The notes beneath the pieces are model-generated. The model was given only the letters and a program-made list of their open reading frames with translations. It was not told where the DNA came from and searched no databases. A program made the position numbers and the translations under genes. A stretch of DNA of 64,000 nt from Fragum whitleyi (Eukaryota > Mollusca > Bivalvia > Cardiida > Cardiidae). Positions 55,790 to 64,000 of the stretch are shown here, one piece after another (the stretch's first letter is position 1; every line of letters starts with the position of its first letter). The stretch spans positions 34,428,215 to 34,492,214 of the forward strand of contig OX411559.1 in the NCBI GenBank assembly GCA_948146395.1. Reading direction: 5' to 3'.

Positions 55790-57066
55790 CAAGAGGACCA
55801 TGATGGTCCTAGATCGCTCACCTGACTCTCTTTGACCCCTGGGACATCACATCATTTAAATAGGCAGATGTCATAAAGGAGATAATTTCTACACCAAACC
55901 AAGTGTCAAGAAGTTCCGGCCCAAATTGTGGCCTCATGAGTTATAACAAGAAAATTATCATTATGGCTCCCTTTCCTGTGATATGGCATGGATCCATTCC
56001 ATTTTCAAAAGGTTAATCTTTGTGACTTGACCATCATACTGACCAAGTTTCATGAGGATTGGGCCATTTTTGTGGCCTCTAGAGCGTTAACAAGATAATT
56101 GTCATTAAGGCCCCTTTTCCCGTGATATTGCATAGATCCTTCTCATTTTTGAAAGGGTTAATCCATGTGATTTGGCCAACATTCTGACCAAGTTTCATGA
56201 GGATGGGGCCATTTTTGTGGCCTCTAGAGCGTAAACAAGAAAATTGTTATTAAGGCCCCTTTTCCTGTGATATGGCATGGATACTTCCCATTTTCTATAG
56301 GATTAATCCTTGTGACCTGACAAACATTCTGGCCAAGTTTCATGAAGATTGGGTCATATTTGTGGCCTCTAGAGTAAACAAGATAAATGTCATCAAGGCC
56401 CCTTTTCCCTTGATATGGCATGGATATCTCCCATTTTCAATGGGGTTAATCCTTGTGACCTGACAAACATTCTGACCAAGTTTCACGAAGATTGGGTCAT
56501 ATTTGTGGCCTCTGGAGCGTAAACAAGAAAATTGTCATTAAGGCCCCTTTTCCTGTGATATGGCATGGATCCTTCCCATTTTCAAAAGGGTTAATCTTTG
56601 TGACCTGACAAACATTCTGACCAAGTTTCATGAAGATTGGGCCATATTTGTGGCCTCTAGAGCGTAAACAAGATAAATGTAATCAAGGCCCCTTTTCCTG
56701 TGATATGGCATAGATCCTTCCCATTTTCAATAGGGTTCATCCTTGTAACCTGGCCAACATTCTGACCAAGTTTCATGAAGATTGGGCCATATTTGTGGCC
56801 TCTAAAGTGTAAACAAGAAAATTGTCTTTAAGGCCCCTTTTCCTGTGATATGGCATAGATCCTTCCCATTTTCGATAGGGTTCATCTTTGTGACCTGGCC
56901 AACATTCTGACCAAGTTTCATGAAGATTGGGCAATAATTGTGGCCACTAGAGTGTAAACACTAAGATTGTTGACGCCGGACGACAGACGACAGACGACAC
57001 ACGACGGACGACGGACATTCAATGATCACAAAAGCTCACCTTGAGCACGATGTGCTCAGGTGAGCT
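55790..57066 (+). mobile_element. Helentron-like element, GGACC type, about 7 units
   Basis: CAAGAGGACCATGATGGTCC and TAGATCGCTCACCTGA at the start. About 147-bp units with AAGGCCCCTTTTCCTGTGAT, ATGGCATGGATCC and GACCAAGTTTCATGAAGATT GGGCC. A GACGACAGACGACAGACGAC tract, then GAGCACGATGTGCTCAGGTG AGCT. Confidence 0.87.
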
Positions 57067-57291
57067 AAAAAAGTGCAGAAAATTGAAATTTCCTGGTAAT
57101 TTTCTAAGTCAAGCATCTGTATCTTCCTCAAAAATCATTGGATCGAAACCAAACTCAAACTTGTTCTGTAACTTATTAATGTGGACTCACATACCAAAAA
57201 TTAACTCAATATCTCAAAGTGTTTAGGAAAAAAGTCAGGAAAACTGAGATTTCCTGGTAATTTCTAAGTCCAGCATCTATATCTTCCACAA

Positions 57292-58331
57292 CTAGAAAGC
57301 CATGAATGGCTTGTGTCGCTCCACAGGCTTGAATTTCTTGTAATAGCAAATCTAAGTTTTGACTAGATTTTTAGATATTTTGGCTTCTACTGATGTTCAT
57401 GAAATGATTTTCAAAGTTTCCAATATTATAACGTATAGAGAAATGACCTCCGCCCACAAAAGACATATTTTTCTTCAAGTCACAATAATTTTTGGCTGAA
57501 TGATAATGGATCACCCAAGGATCAAACTAATGAAGTTTGATTGATATCCATCAGTTACATTCTGAGAAAATGATTTTCAAAGTTTCCACTATATAACATA
57601 TAGAGAAATGACCTCCGCCCAAAAAATACATGTTTTTCATCCGATCACAATAAATTTTAATAGACTGATAAAGGGTCATCCAAGGATCATTCATGTAAAA
57701 TTTGGTTGATATCTATCAGTTAGATTCTGAGAAAATGATTTTCAAAGTTTCCACAATATAACATATAGAGAAATGACCTCCGCCCATAAAATACATATTT
57801 TTCATCTGATCACAATAATTTTTTGTAGACTGATAAAGGGTCACCCAAGAATTATTCATGTAAAATTTGGTTGATATCTATAGGTTAGATTCTGAGAACA
57901 TGATTTGCAAAGTTTCCACTATATAACATATAGAGAAATGACCTCCGCCCATAAAATACATATTTTTCATCCGATCACAATAATTTTTGGTAGACTGATA
58001 AAGGGTCACCCAAGGATTATTCATGTAAAATTTAATTGGTATCCATCAATTAGAACCTGAGAAATATCACTTTTTACCATATTTGGAAATTAGCCACGCC
58101 CATTAAATCCATGTTTTTCATTGGATCAAAATTTCTTGAACAACTTTGAAAGAAGGTCACCCAAGGATCATTCCTGTGAAGTTTAGTTGAAATCCATCCA
58201 GTAGTTTCTGAGGAGAAGATTTTTAAAGAAAAAGTTTACGACCTGACGCACGGACGCACGGACGGACGGACGGACGCACGACAGACACAACGCCATGACA
58301 ATAGCCCCAGTGGCTTTCAGCCAGTGGAGCT
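57292..58331 (+). mobile_element. Helentron-like element, AAAGCCATGAATGGCTT type, about 6 units
   Basis: Same ends and 164-bp unit as 41327-42866. Start CTAGAAAGCCATGAATGGCT T; end CCAGTGGCTTTCAGCCAGTG GAGCT. Tract GACGCACGGACGCACGGACG. Host sequence ATCTTCCAC...AATCAATGGACC rejoins across it. Confidence 0.87.
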
Positions 58332-58407
58332 AAAAATCAATGGACCTGAACCAAACTCATTCTTGTTCTGTAACTCATTGATGCAGTCTCACATACCAAC
58401 AAAGGGC

Positions 58408-58610
58408 CAAGAGGGCATGTATCACTCCACTGGCTTAAAAATCTCAAGATTTGAATTAGAGATATTGAAAATAGAAGGTAATGAAAGTGAAAAGCATTCT
58501 GAAGGAATTCAGACTTTTTCTAAGTTGAAACTGACTTATGAAGGAATGAACTTATTTAACTAATATGTAAAATTACAAAGGAAGAAAACTATTTAGATAT
58601 CACTTTGAAA
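58408..58610 (+). mobile_element. 5' fragment of a further Helentron-like element
   Basis: CAAGAGGGCATGTATCACTC CACTGGC resembles the start of the GCTCCAC class. Followed by non-repeated sequence and cut by the next element. Confidence 0.5.
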
Positions 58611-59937
58611 CAAGAGGACCACAATGGCCCTAAACCGCTCACCTGAATTTTATTGATCAAGAGGATATCATCCAATCCAAATTTCTTGAACAACTTTAGG
58701 AGAGGGTCACCAGAGGAACATTCTGGTAAAGTTTCATTGAAATCGGCCTTATGGTTCAGGGGGAGATGTCATTAAAAAAATTCGGGGTCAAATTAAGTCC
58801 CACCCTGCCATGCCCATATTTGGGGGTCAATCCAAATTTCTTGAACAACTTTAGAAGAGGGTCACCTAAGGAACATTCTAGTAAAGTTTCATTGAAATGG
58901 GCCCAATGGTTCAGGAAAGGATGTCATTTAAAAATTTCAGGGTCAAAATAAGCCCCACGATACCACTCCCATATTTGCGAGTCAATCCCAATTTCTTGAA
59001 CAACTGTAGAAGAGGGTCACCCAAGGAACATTCTGGTAAAGTTTCATTAAAATTGGCCCAATGGTTCAGGAGGAGATGTTGTTCAAAGATTTCCGGGTCA
59101 AAATAAGCCCAGCCCTGCCACACCCATATTTGGGAGTCAATCCAAATTTCTTGAACAACTTAAGAAGAGGGTGACCCAAGGATCATTCTGGTAAAGTTTC
59201 ATTGAAATTGGCCTAATGGTTCAGGAAAAGATGTAGTTCAAAGATTTAGGGATCAAAATAAGCCCCGCCCTGTCACACCCATATTTGGGGGTCAATCCCA
59301 ATTTCTTGAACAATTTAAGAAGAGGGTCACCCAAAGAACATTCTGGTAAAGTTTTATTAAAACTGGCCCAATGATTCAGGAGGAGATGTCGTTCAAAGAT
59401 TTTCGGGTCAAAATAAACCCGGCCCTGCATGGCCCATATTTGGGGGTCAATCCAAATTTCTTGAACAACTTAAGAAGAAGGTGACCCAAGGAACATTCTG
59501 GTAAAGTTTCATTGAAATCGACCCTATGGTTTAGGAAAAGATGTCGTTTTTAAAGATTTTTGGGTCAAAATAAGGCCCGCCCTGCCACACCCTTATTTGG
59601 GGGTCAATCCAAATTTCTTGAACAACTGTAGAAGAGGGTCACCCAAGGAACATTCTGGTAGAGTTTCACAATAAAATTGGCCCAATGGTTCAGGAGGAGA
59701 TGTCGTTCAAAGATTTCGGGGTCAAAATAAGCCCCGCCTTGCCACGCCCATATTTGGGGGTCAATCCAAATTTCTTGACCAACTTTAAAAGAGCGTCACC
59801 CAAGGAACATTCTGGCCAAGTTTCGTCAAAATCCACCCATAGGTTTAGGAGGAGAAGATGTTTAAAGAAAAGATTACTCACACACAGACGCACACACGAC
59901 AGACACCTCGCCATGACAATAGCTCGCCAGTGGAGCT
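58611..59937 (+). mobile_element. Helentron-like element, GGACC start and GTGGAGCT end, about 8 units
   Basis: Start CAAGAGGACCACAATGGCCC, then TAAACCGCTCACCTGA. Units of about 155 bp with TCAATCCAAATTTCTTGAAC, AGAGGGTCACCCAAGGAACA, TTCTGGTAAAGTTTCATTGA and CATATTTGGGGGTC. Tract ACACAGACGCACACACGACA. The end CGCCAGTGGAGCT lacks a clear hairpin, and its motif is of the GTGGAGC class, so start and end may come from different parents. Confidence 0.72.
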
Positions 59938-59971
59938 GAAAATCAGCTCAATATCTCCCAGGGTTAAGAAA

Positions 59972-61322
59972 CAAGAGCTGTCGGAGGACAGCGAAGCTCG
60001 ACTATTCCTAGTGCTGGATAGTAACAGCAAATCAATATCGACATTGGAAATTCAATAAAATGAAAGTCAAGAGAAAAGAATCTTTGTCTAGAGGCTGATA
60101 TTATGGTCACAGAAGCATGTGCAGAGTTTCAAAGCAATAGCTTTAGTAGGAACAGATATACAACTAACATAAAACATTTGCACGTAAAAACTTAACCAAG
60201 ATTTTCTAAGGCCAAAAAGGGTTAAAATTCCTCTAAATTAAATATCAGAGTAATGAATCTTTTTCTGTGGGCTAATATTATGGTCAAAGAAGCGTGTGTA
60301 AAGTTTCCAAGCAACAGCTGTAGTAGAAATAGAGATATTACACAAATACAACATTTGCACGTAAAAACTTAACCAAGATTTTCTAAGTCCATAAAGGGTT
60401 ATAAATCCACTAAATTCTATACCAGAGAATTGAATTTTTATTAAGAGGCTGTTGTTATGAACATTGAAGCATGTGCAAAGTTTGAAAGCAATAGCTTTAA
60501 TATAATTAGAGATATAACTGATGTACAACATTTGCACATAAAAACTTAACCAAGAATTTCTGAGTCTGAAAAAGGTTGAAATTCCACTAAATTCAATATC
60601 ACAGTAATGAATCTTTGTCAAGAGGCTGATATTATGGTCACAGAAGCATGTGTAAAGTTGCAAAGCAATGGCTTTAATAGAAACAGAAATATTACAGATA
60701 AACAACATTTGCACGTAAAAACTTAACCAAGATTTCTAAGTCTGAAAAGGGTTAAAATTCCACTTAATTCAAAATGAGAGTATTGAATCTTTGTCTAGAG
60801 GCTGATATTATGGTCACAGAAGCATGTGCAAAGTTTCAAAGCAATAGCTTTAGTAGAAATAGAGTTATTATAGAAATACAACATTTGCACATAAAAACTT
60901 AACCAAGATTTTTAAAGTCCTAAATGGGTTAAAATTCCATTAAATTCAATATCAGAGTAATGAATCTTTGTCAAGAGGCTGATATTATGGTCACAGAAGC
61001 ATGTGTAAAGTTGCAAAGCAATAGCTTTAATAGAAACAGAAATATTACAGATAAACAACATTTGCACGTAAAAACTAAACCAAGATTTCGAAGTCCAAAA
61101 AGGGTTAAAATTCCACTAAATTCAATATCAGAGTAATGAATCTTTGTCTAGATGCTGATATTATGGTCACAGAAGCATGTGCAAAGTTTCAAAGCAATAG
61201 CTTTAATAGAAACAGAGATTTTAAACACTTGCACGTAAAAACTTAACCAAAGCATTACGCCGACGCTGACGCTGACGCCCGGGTGACTGGAATAGCCCCC
61301 CTATTCTTCGAATAGTCGAGCT
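59972..61322 (+). mobile_element. Helentron-like element, GCTGTCGGAGGACAGC type, seven units
   Basis: Start CAAGAGCTGTCGGAGGACAG C, then GAAGCTCGACTATTC. Seven units of about 177 bp with AATCTTTGTCTAGAGGCTGA, TATTATGGTCACAGAAGCAT, AGCAATAGCTTTAGTAG and ACATTTGCACGTAAAAACTT. Tract GCCGACGCTGACGCTGACGC. Then CTATTCTTCGAATAGTCGAG CT: hairpin plus the complement of the 5' GCTCGACTATTC. Confidence 0.87.
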
Positions 61323-61691
61323 AAAAAGAAAAAAAAGTCTGGAAAACTGATATGTCAGGACTGACATACGGACAGACAGACAAAGGGAAAGACAGATGGA
61401 GCCCAAACCTATAGCCCCCTTCGGCTTTTCCCAGTAGGGGACTAATTAGCTTAGTGCATATAGCAACATTATTTTGGAACAATGAAAACAGCATCATTAT
61501 TAACTTTATGACGTATCCACACTATAGTATTTGTGCAAGTATTTTTGAAATGATTTAATTTGAAATAATAAATATTCCCTCTATCTGTAGCTCTGATTTC
61601 AATCTTTATACCTTTCAATGATAGGAAATATGCTTCATGCATAAGTTGAGCTCTAGCTAATGTCATATACAGACTCAATTTATTTTGAATT

Positions 61692-61925
61692 TGTGATAAG
61701 TCAGACTAAAAAGGACCATCTGTGTAATGTGTAAAATATCAACCCTAGTCAGCCTGCACAAATTGTTGAATTTTGCACTAGGCTGATTTTCTCAGTGTAG
61801 AAAGATCCTTCTACCTTCCTGTAAAAGAAAATTTGATGTGCAATCTCCACCAGCCTTTCAAGGAACCAATCATTTTTCCAAATTTTTTATTTATGGAGTT
61901 CTCGGATAGTCCTTATTCCCTTGAC
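61692..61925. mobile_element. MITE with GGACCATCTG terminal repeats, copy 2
   Basis: The worn left end AAGTCAGACTAAAAAGGACC ATCTGTG and right end CGGATAGTCCTTATTCCCTT GACCCATC. CAACCCTAGTCAGCCTGCAC and CTATCTTCC-like inner parts match 43911-44173. Confidence 0.65.
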
Positions 61926-61946
61926 CCATCAAAATGAATTCCTTAC

Positions 61947-62157
61947 CTCTGTCCTGTGTATAACACAGTGGTGGCACTGGTCACAACATTGAATTCCTCT
62001 CCGAATGACAAAAAACTCGCACTCTTGGATAACGACGAGCTTATTTGTATCTGTGGCAATGCTGGAACAACCTTGACCTTGAAATTTGGCTGTGGAATGT
62101 ATCGACAATCCTTTAGTTTACAGTTACTTTTAACACCGTAAACTTTGGATGTATATC
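61947..62157 (-). CDS. TRAPPC9: TRAPPC9 internal exon
   Basis: 211 bp, acceptor CTATTTTCAG, donor AGAG|GTAAGG. With G from the upstream exon it reads GYTSKVYGVKSNCKLKDC, then PNFKVKVVPALPQIQISSSL, SKSASFLSFGEEFNV, and a strand VLYTGQ, leaving AG. 'YGVxSxCxL' and 'V[IV]PALPxxQIS[ST]SL' are strongly conserved blocks in animal TRAPPC9, where the PALP segment links two Ig-like domains. Confidence 0.93.
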
Positions 62158-62299
62158 CTGAAAATAGTATATGCAAAATGTTAAACTTTTTTTTAAGCCC
62201 TTACCTGTTTTGGCAAAGACTGAAAGAAGTGCAAACAATGGAAAGTGCATACAATTTTAAAAGAAAGACATTCAATATTGTGGACAAAATTGCAGGAAA

Positions 62300-62350
62300 A
62301 GGAGGAATTACTGTTCTAAGCAATTTCTTCTTCTTTAACAATTCTGATGA
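62300..62350. repeat. Hairpin apex like that of the TTAA MITE
   Basis: AGGAGGAATTACTGTTCTAA GCAATTTCTTCTTC resembles the AAGAAATTGCTTNNNANAAG CAATTTCTTC apex of the TTAA MITE (19150, 41263, 48509). Ends not found. Confidence 0.45.
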
Positions 62351-62800
62351 ATAAAATCGCAGGAACATAGAATCACAAGAAATAGATTGGCTAACAGGTT
62401 ATTTTTTTGCAGACAGACAATATGATGGATGGACAGACTTCAGTTAACTAATATACCTTAGAGGCCTATTTTACCAAACTTCCTACGAAAAAAGTTAATT
62501 GTATGTCAAAACCTCAAATTGTATCTGGTGTTTTCATTAATTGTTAGACTCTGCCTTTCAATATCTTCTTGGAATCATCTTTTAAAAATGATTCTGTTGA
62601 GATGATGCATGGTAGAATTCCATATTTAGTTACTACTGCAGATGTAAATTTAATTTTTGATTTACACAAAAAATGATATGAAGATGTTTAGTAAAACATG
62701 CCCCAGATAAATCCATGTGGGGGAAAAAACCTATGAGCACCTTATTGCGATAGAATTTACCACATACTCAAAAAATCATGTCAACATGGTTAAAACTCAC

Positions 62801-63013
62801 CTAGAACCTTGAGATCCCCAGCTGACGTTGGTTTTGACAAAATTTTGACGAGGTACGGCCCTGACTCAGCAGCTATCGAAGGACTTGATGGAAAGGTTTC
62901 AAGTTGGACTCCCTCAGACAGAAGCCCCATATGGGACACCTTGAGCTCGTCCGGCATGGGGTTATAAACCTGCATCTGTATCTCACACATGTCTCCCTCA
63001 ACCCAACAGAAAT
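62801..63013 (-). CDS. TRAPPC9: TRAPPC9 internal exon (most upstream in the window)
   Basis: 213 bp, acceptor TTAATTTCAG, donor CTAG|GTGAGT. It reads FCWVEGDMCEIQMQVYNPMP, then DELKVSHMGLLSEGVQLETF, PSSPSIAAESGPYLVKILSK, PTSAGDLKVL, leaving G. 'WV.GD.CE.Q..VYNPMP.EL.V..MGLL' is the diagnostic start of the first Ig-like domain of TRAPPC9, with 'AESGxYxVxLxxxPxxxGxLxVxG' as its closing strands. Upstream exons lie beyond 64000. Confidence 0.95.
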
Positions 63014-63311
63014 CTGAAATTAAAGTTTTAGTTTATTTGTCCCTAGCCAAATACCATCGAATTAATAACAATGTTAGTCACAATTTTAACCTAATTTTGT
63101 GAACATTAAGCAGGGATCAACACTAGCACCAGTCCCTAGGCCCTAGAACTGTGGATTTTAGGGAGGACTGGTAGATGTAACCATACTGCTGGTCCTTCAG
63201 GCCTGTCATTAATGGCAGTACAATGTACTAAGTATTTCAAATCTGTCATGTTTTGAAAAATCATTACCTTTCCAATAATAAATGTGCATTACCAAATGGA
63301 AAACATTGTAG

Positions 63312-63353
63312 AAAAGAAGAAATTGCTTATCATAAGCAATTTCTTCTTTTCCA
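63312..63353. repeat. Perfect hairpin, TTAA-MITE apex type
   Basis: GAAAAGAAGAAATTGCTTAT pairs with the exact inverse (ATAAGCAATTTCTTCTTTTC). Same stem as the apex of the element at 48509-48737, without its terminal repeats. Confidence 0.75.
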
Positions 63354-63476
63354 ACGAATATTTTCCAAGCAATTTTTGCCCTAAATTACTAAAAATTCAA
63401 ACTAACAGGTCCTTCAGGCTGGTGGCAAAATAATTCAAGTGACAAACTCTTTTAAGAGCTACAGAAAAATATTTTA

Positions 63477-63640
63477 ATCCTTGATATGCTGAACCTTGAA
63501 TATTTCTGCATTGGCAGAAATAAAAGACAAAAGATCAGTCTGCACACATGTGCAGTGCAATCTTCAGTCTATAACACCTATTTTTCCTATTCATACTCTA
63601 AAAGTCTAAAAATTATCTTCTCCAAATAGATAGTCACAAG
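63477..63640 (-). mobile_element. Relic of the TTAA-CCCTTGTCATGCTGAA MITE
   Basis: AATCCTTGATATGCTGAACC TTGAATATTTCTGC is a worn inverse of the right end of 37472-37718. AAGATCAGTCTGCACACATG TGCAG is the inner hairpin. The other end is unclear. Confidence 0.55.
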
Positions 63641-63688
63641 AAATGCCAACAGTCATTTCAGAGCTTGGTATTGAATGCAACTTCAAAA

Positions 63689-63950
63689 CAAGAGATGCTT
63701 GGAAAGCATTTATGCCCCGCAAGTGCAGGTCAACAGTATTTTCTTTGACAATTAACAAAGGGTTATAACTCAAAAAATATGAGGAGAGTTATGGTTCTAT
63801 GCACTGTACTTCTTCTCAATGAGATCTATCCACCTGTAAAGTTTCATGATTCTAGCATACTTTTTGAGATATGCTCCGGAAAAGAAGTAATTTACGGATG
63901 GACCAACTGACGGACGGACAAGTGCAAAGCAATATACCCCCTCTTGTACA
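63689..63950 (+). mobile_element. Helentron-like element, GATGCTTGGAAAGCAT type, one unit
   Basis: Start CAAGAGATGCTTGGAAAGCA T, then TTATGCCCCGC. One unit of the 29370-32706 kind (TATAACTCAAAAAATATGAG, CTTCTCAATGAGATCTA). A tract CTGACGGACGGACAAG; the end ATATACCCCCTCTTGTACAG is degenerate. Confidence 0.65.
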
Positions 63951-64000
63951 GTGTGATTAAGTTTTAAGTTTCATATCTCCATGAAATCAAGAAATACTCT

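Larger units (their letters stand above)
55560..61443 (+). repeat. Outer tandem-repeat element hosting five nested elements
   Basis: Unit of about 165 bp: CTCACATACCAAAAATCAGC, TCAATATCTCTGAGGGTT, AAATTTCCTGGTAATTTCTA, AGCATCTGTATCTTCCACA, GGACCTGAACCAAACTCA. Pieces at 55560-55789, 57070-57290, 58333-58400, 59938-59971 and 61323-61350 rejoin in register when the inserts are removed. It ends with GGACAGACAGACAAAGGG, then AGCCCCCTTCGGCTTTTCCC AGTAGGGGACTAA, its own tract and hairpin. Its 5' end is not identified. Confidence 0.72.
36760..63013 (-). other. TRAPPC9: TRAPPC9 gene span (C-terminal half), ten exons recovered
   Basis: Trs120/NIBP subunit of the TRAPP II tethering complex, which acts at the trans-Golgi and early endosome with Rab GTPases and, in animals, also in NF-kB signalling (family knowledge). 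Exons, 5' to 3' on the minus strand: 62801-63013, 61947-62157, 54784-54872, 52866-52921, 51477-51619, 47565-47675, a gap, 43486-43566, 39912-40016, 38526-38650, 36760-37044. All borders are GT-AG. Phases chain exactly on both sides of the gap. The N-terminal half lies beyond the right edge. Introns are mostly SINE, MITE and tandem-core elements. Confidence 0.9.

Noticed and set aside
58751..59939. Series of similar 66-84 codon proteins
   Set aside because: They are frames through the 155-bp tandem unit of the element at 58611-59937.
60238..60714. 158-codon protein with internal repeats
   Set aside because: It reads across the 177-bp tandem units of the element at 59972-61322; the repeats are the DNA units.

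Overview
The window looks like a piece of an AT-rich invertebrate genome, most likely a bivalve mollusc. This rests on tRNA-headed SINEs with the mollusc-type 3' domain, many tandem-cored elements with terminal hairpins and (GACR)n tails, and one recognisable animal gene. No bacterial operons, rRNA genes or CRISPR arrays are visible. The species cannot be fixed from the sequence alone.

Genes. At the left edge (1-394, minus strand) is the start of a probable type II membrane protein: short cytosolic tail, one membrane anchor, charged stem. It is cut by the window edge. From 36760 to 63013 (minus strand) lies the C-terminal half of a TRAPPC9 (NIBP/Trs120) gene, which encodes a TRAPP II subunit of the Golgi. 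I recovered ten exons by hand. All have GT-AG borders, and reading phase is continuous except for one gap between 43566 and 47565, where at least one exon was not found. A third, weak ORF lies at 17344-17706.

Layout. 0.4-10.7 kb is intergenic, with SINEs, hairpin elements and MITEs. 10.8-14.9 kb (possibly to 15.75 kb) is a decayed APE/RT LINE. A 447-bp MITE with a 6-bp target duplication sits inside its RT domain, and a 351-bp inverted-repeat element lies behind it. 15.8-29.2 kb holds more MITEs, microsatellites and a pair of 0.45-kb direct repeats. 29.4-32.7 kb is a tandem-repeat element with two Helentron/DINE-like elements inserted. 32.9-34.25 kb is a tandem array that appears to derive from the end of a TTAA-flanked MITE found twice elsewhere in the window. 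34.4-36.7 kb has nested palindromes.

36.8-63 kb is TRAPPC9, whose introns are filled with the same repeats, including an elaborate nest at 55.56-61.44 kb.

Most notable points: (1) a SINE beside the last TRAPPC9 exon has duplicated the 3' splice site as part of its target site; (2) several sequence-unrelated element families share one layout: CAAGA start, 5' hairpin, short terminal motif, tandem core, GAC-rich tract, 3' hairpin, and the complementary terminal motif; (3) a TRAPPC9 exon has a partial tandem copy with a lost donor; (4) a MITE end appears to have been amplified into a tandem array with a higher-order period.
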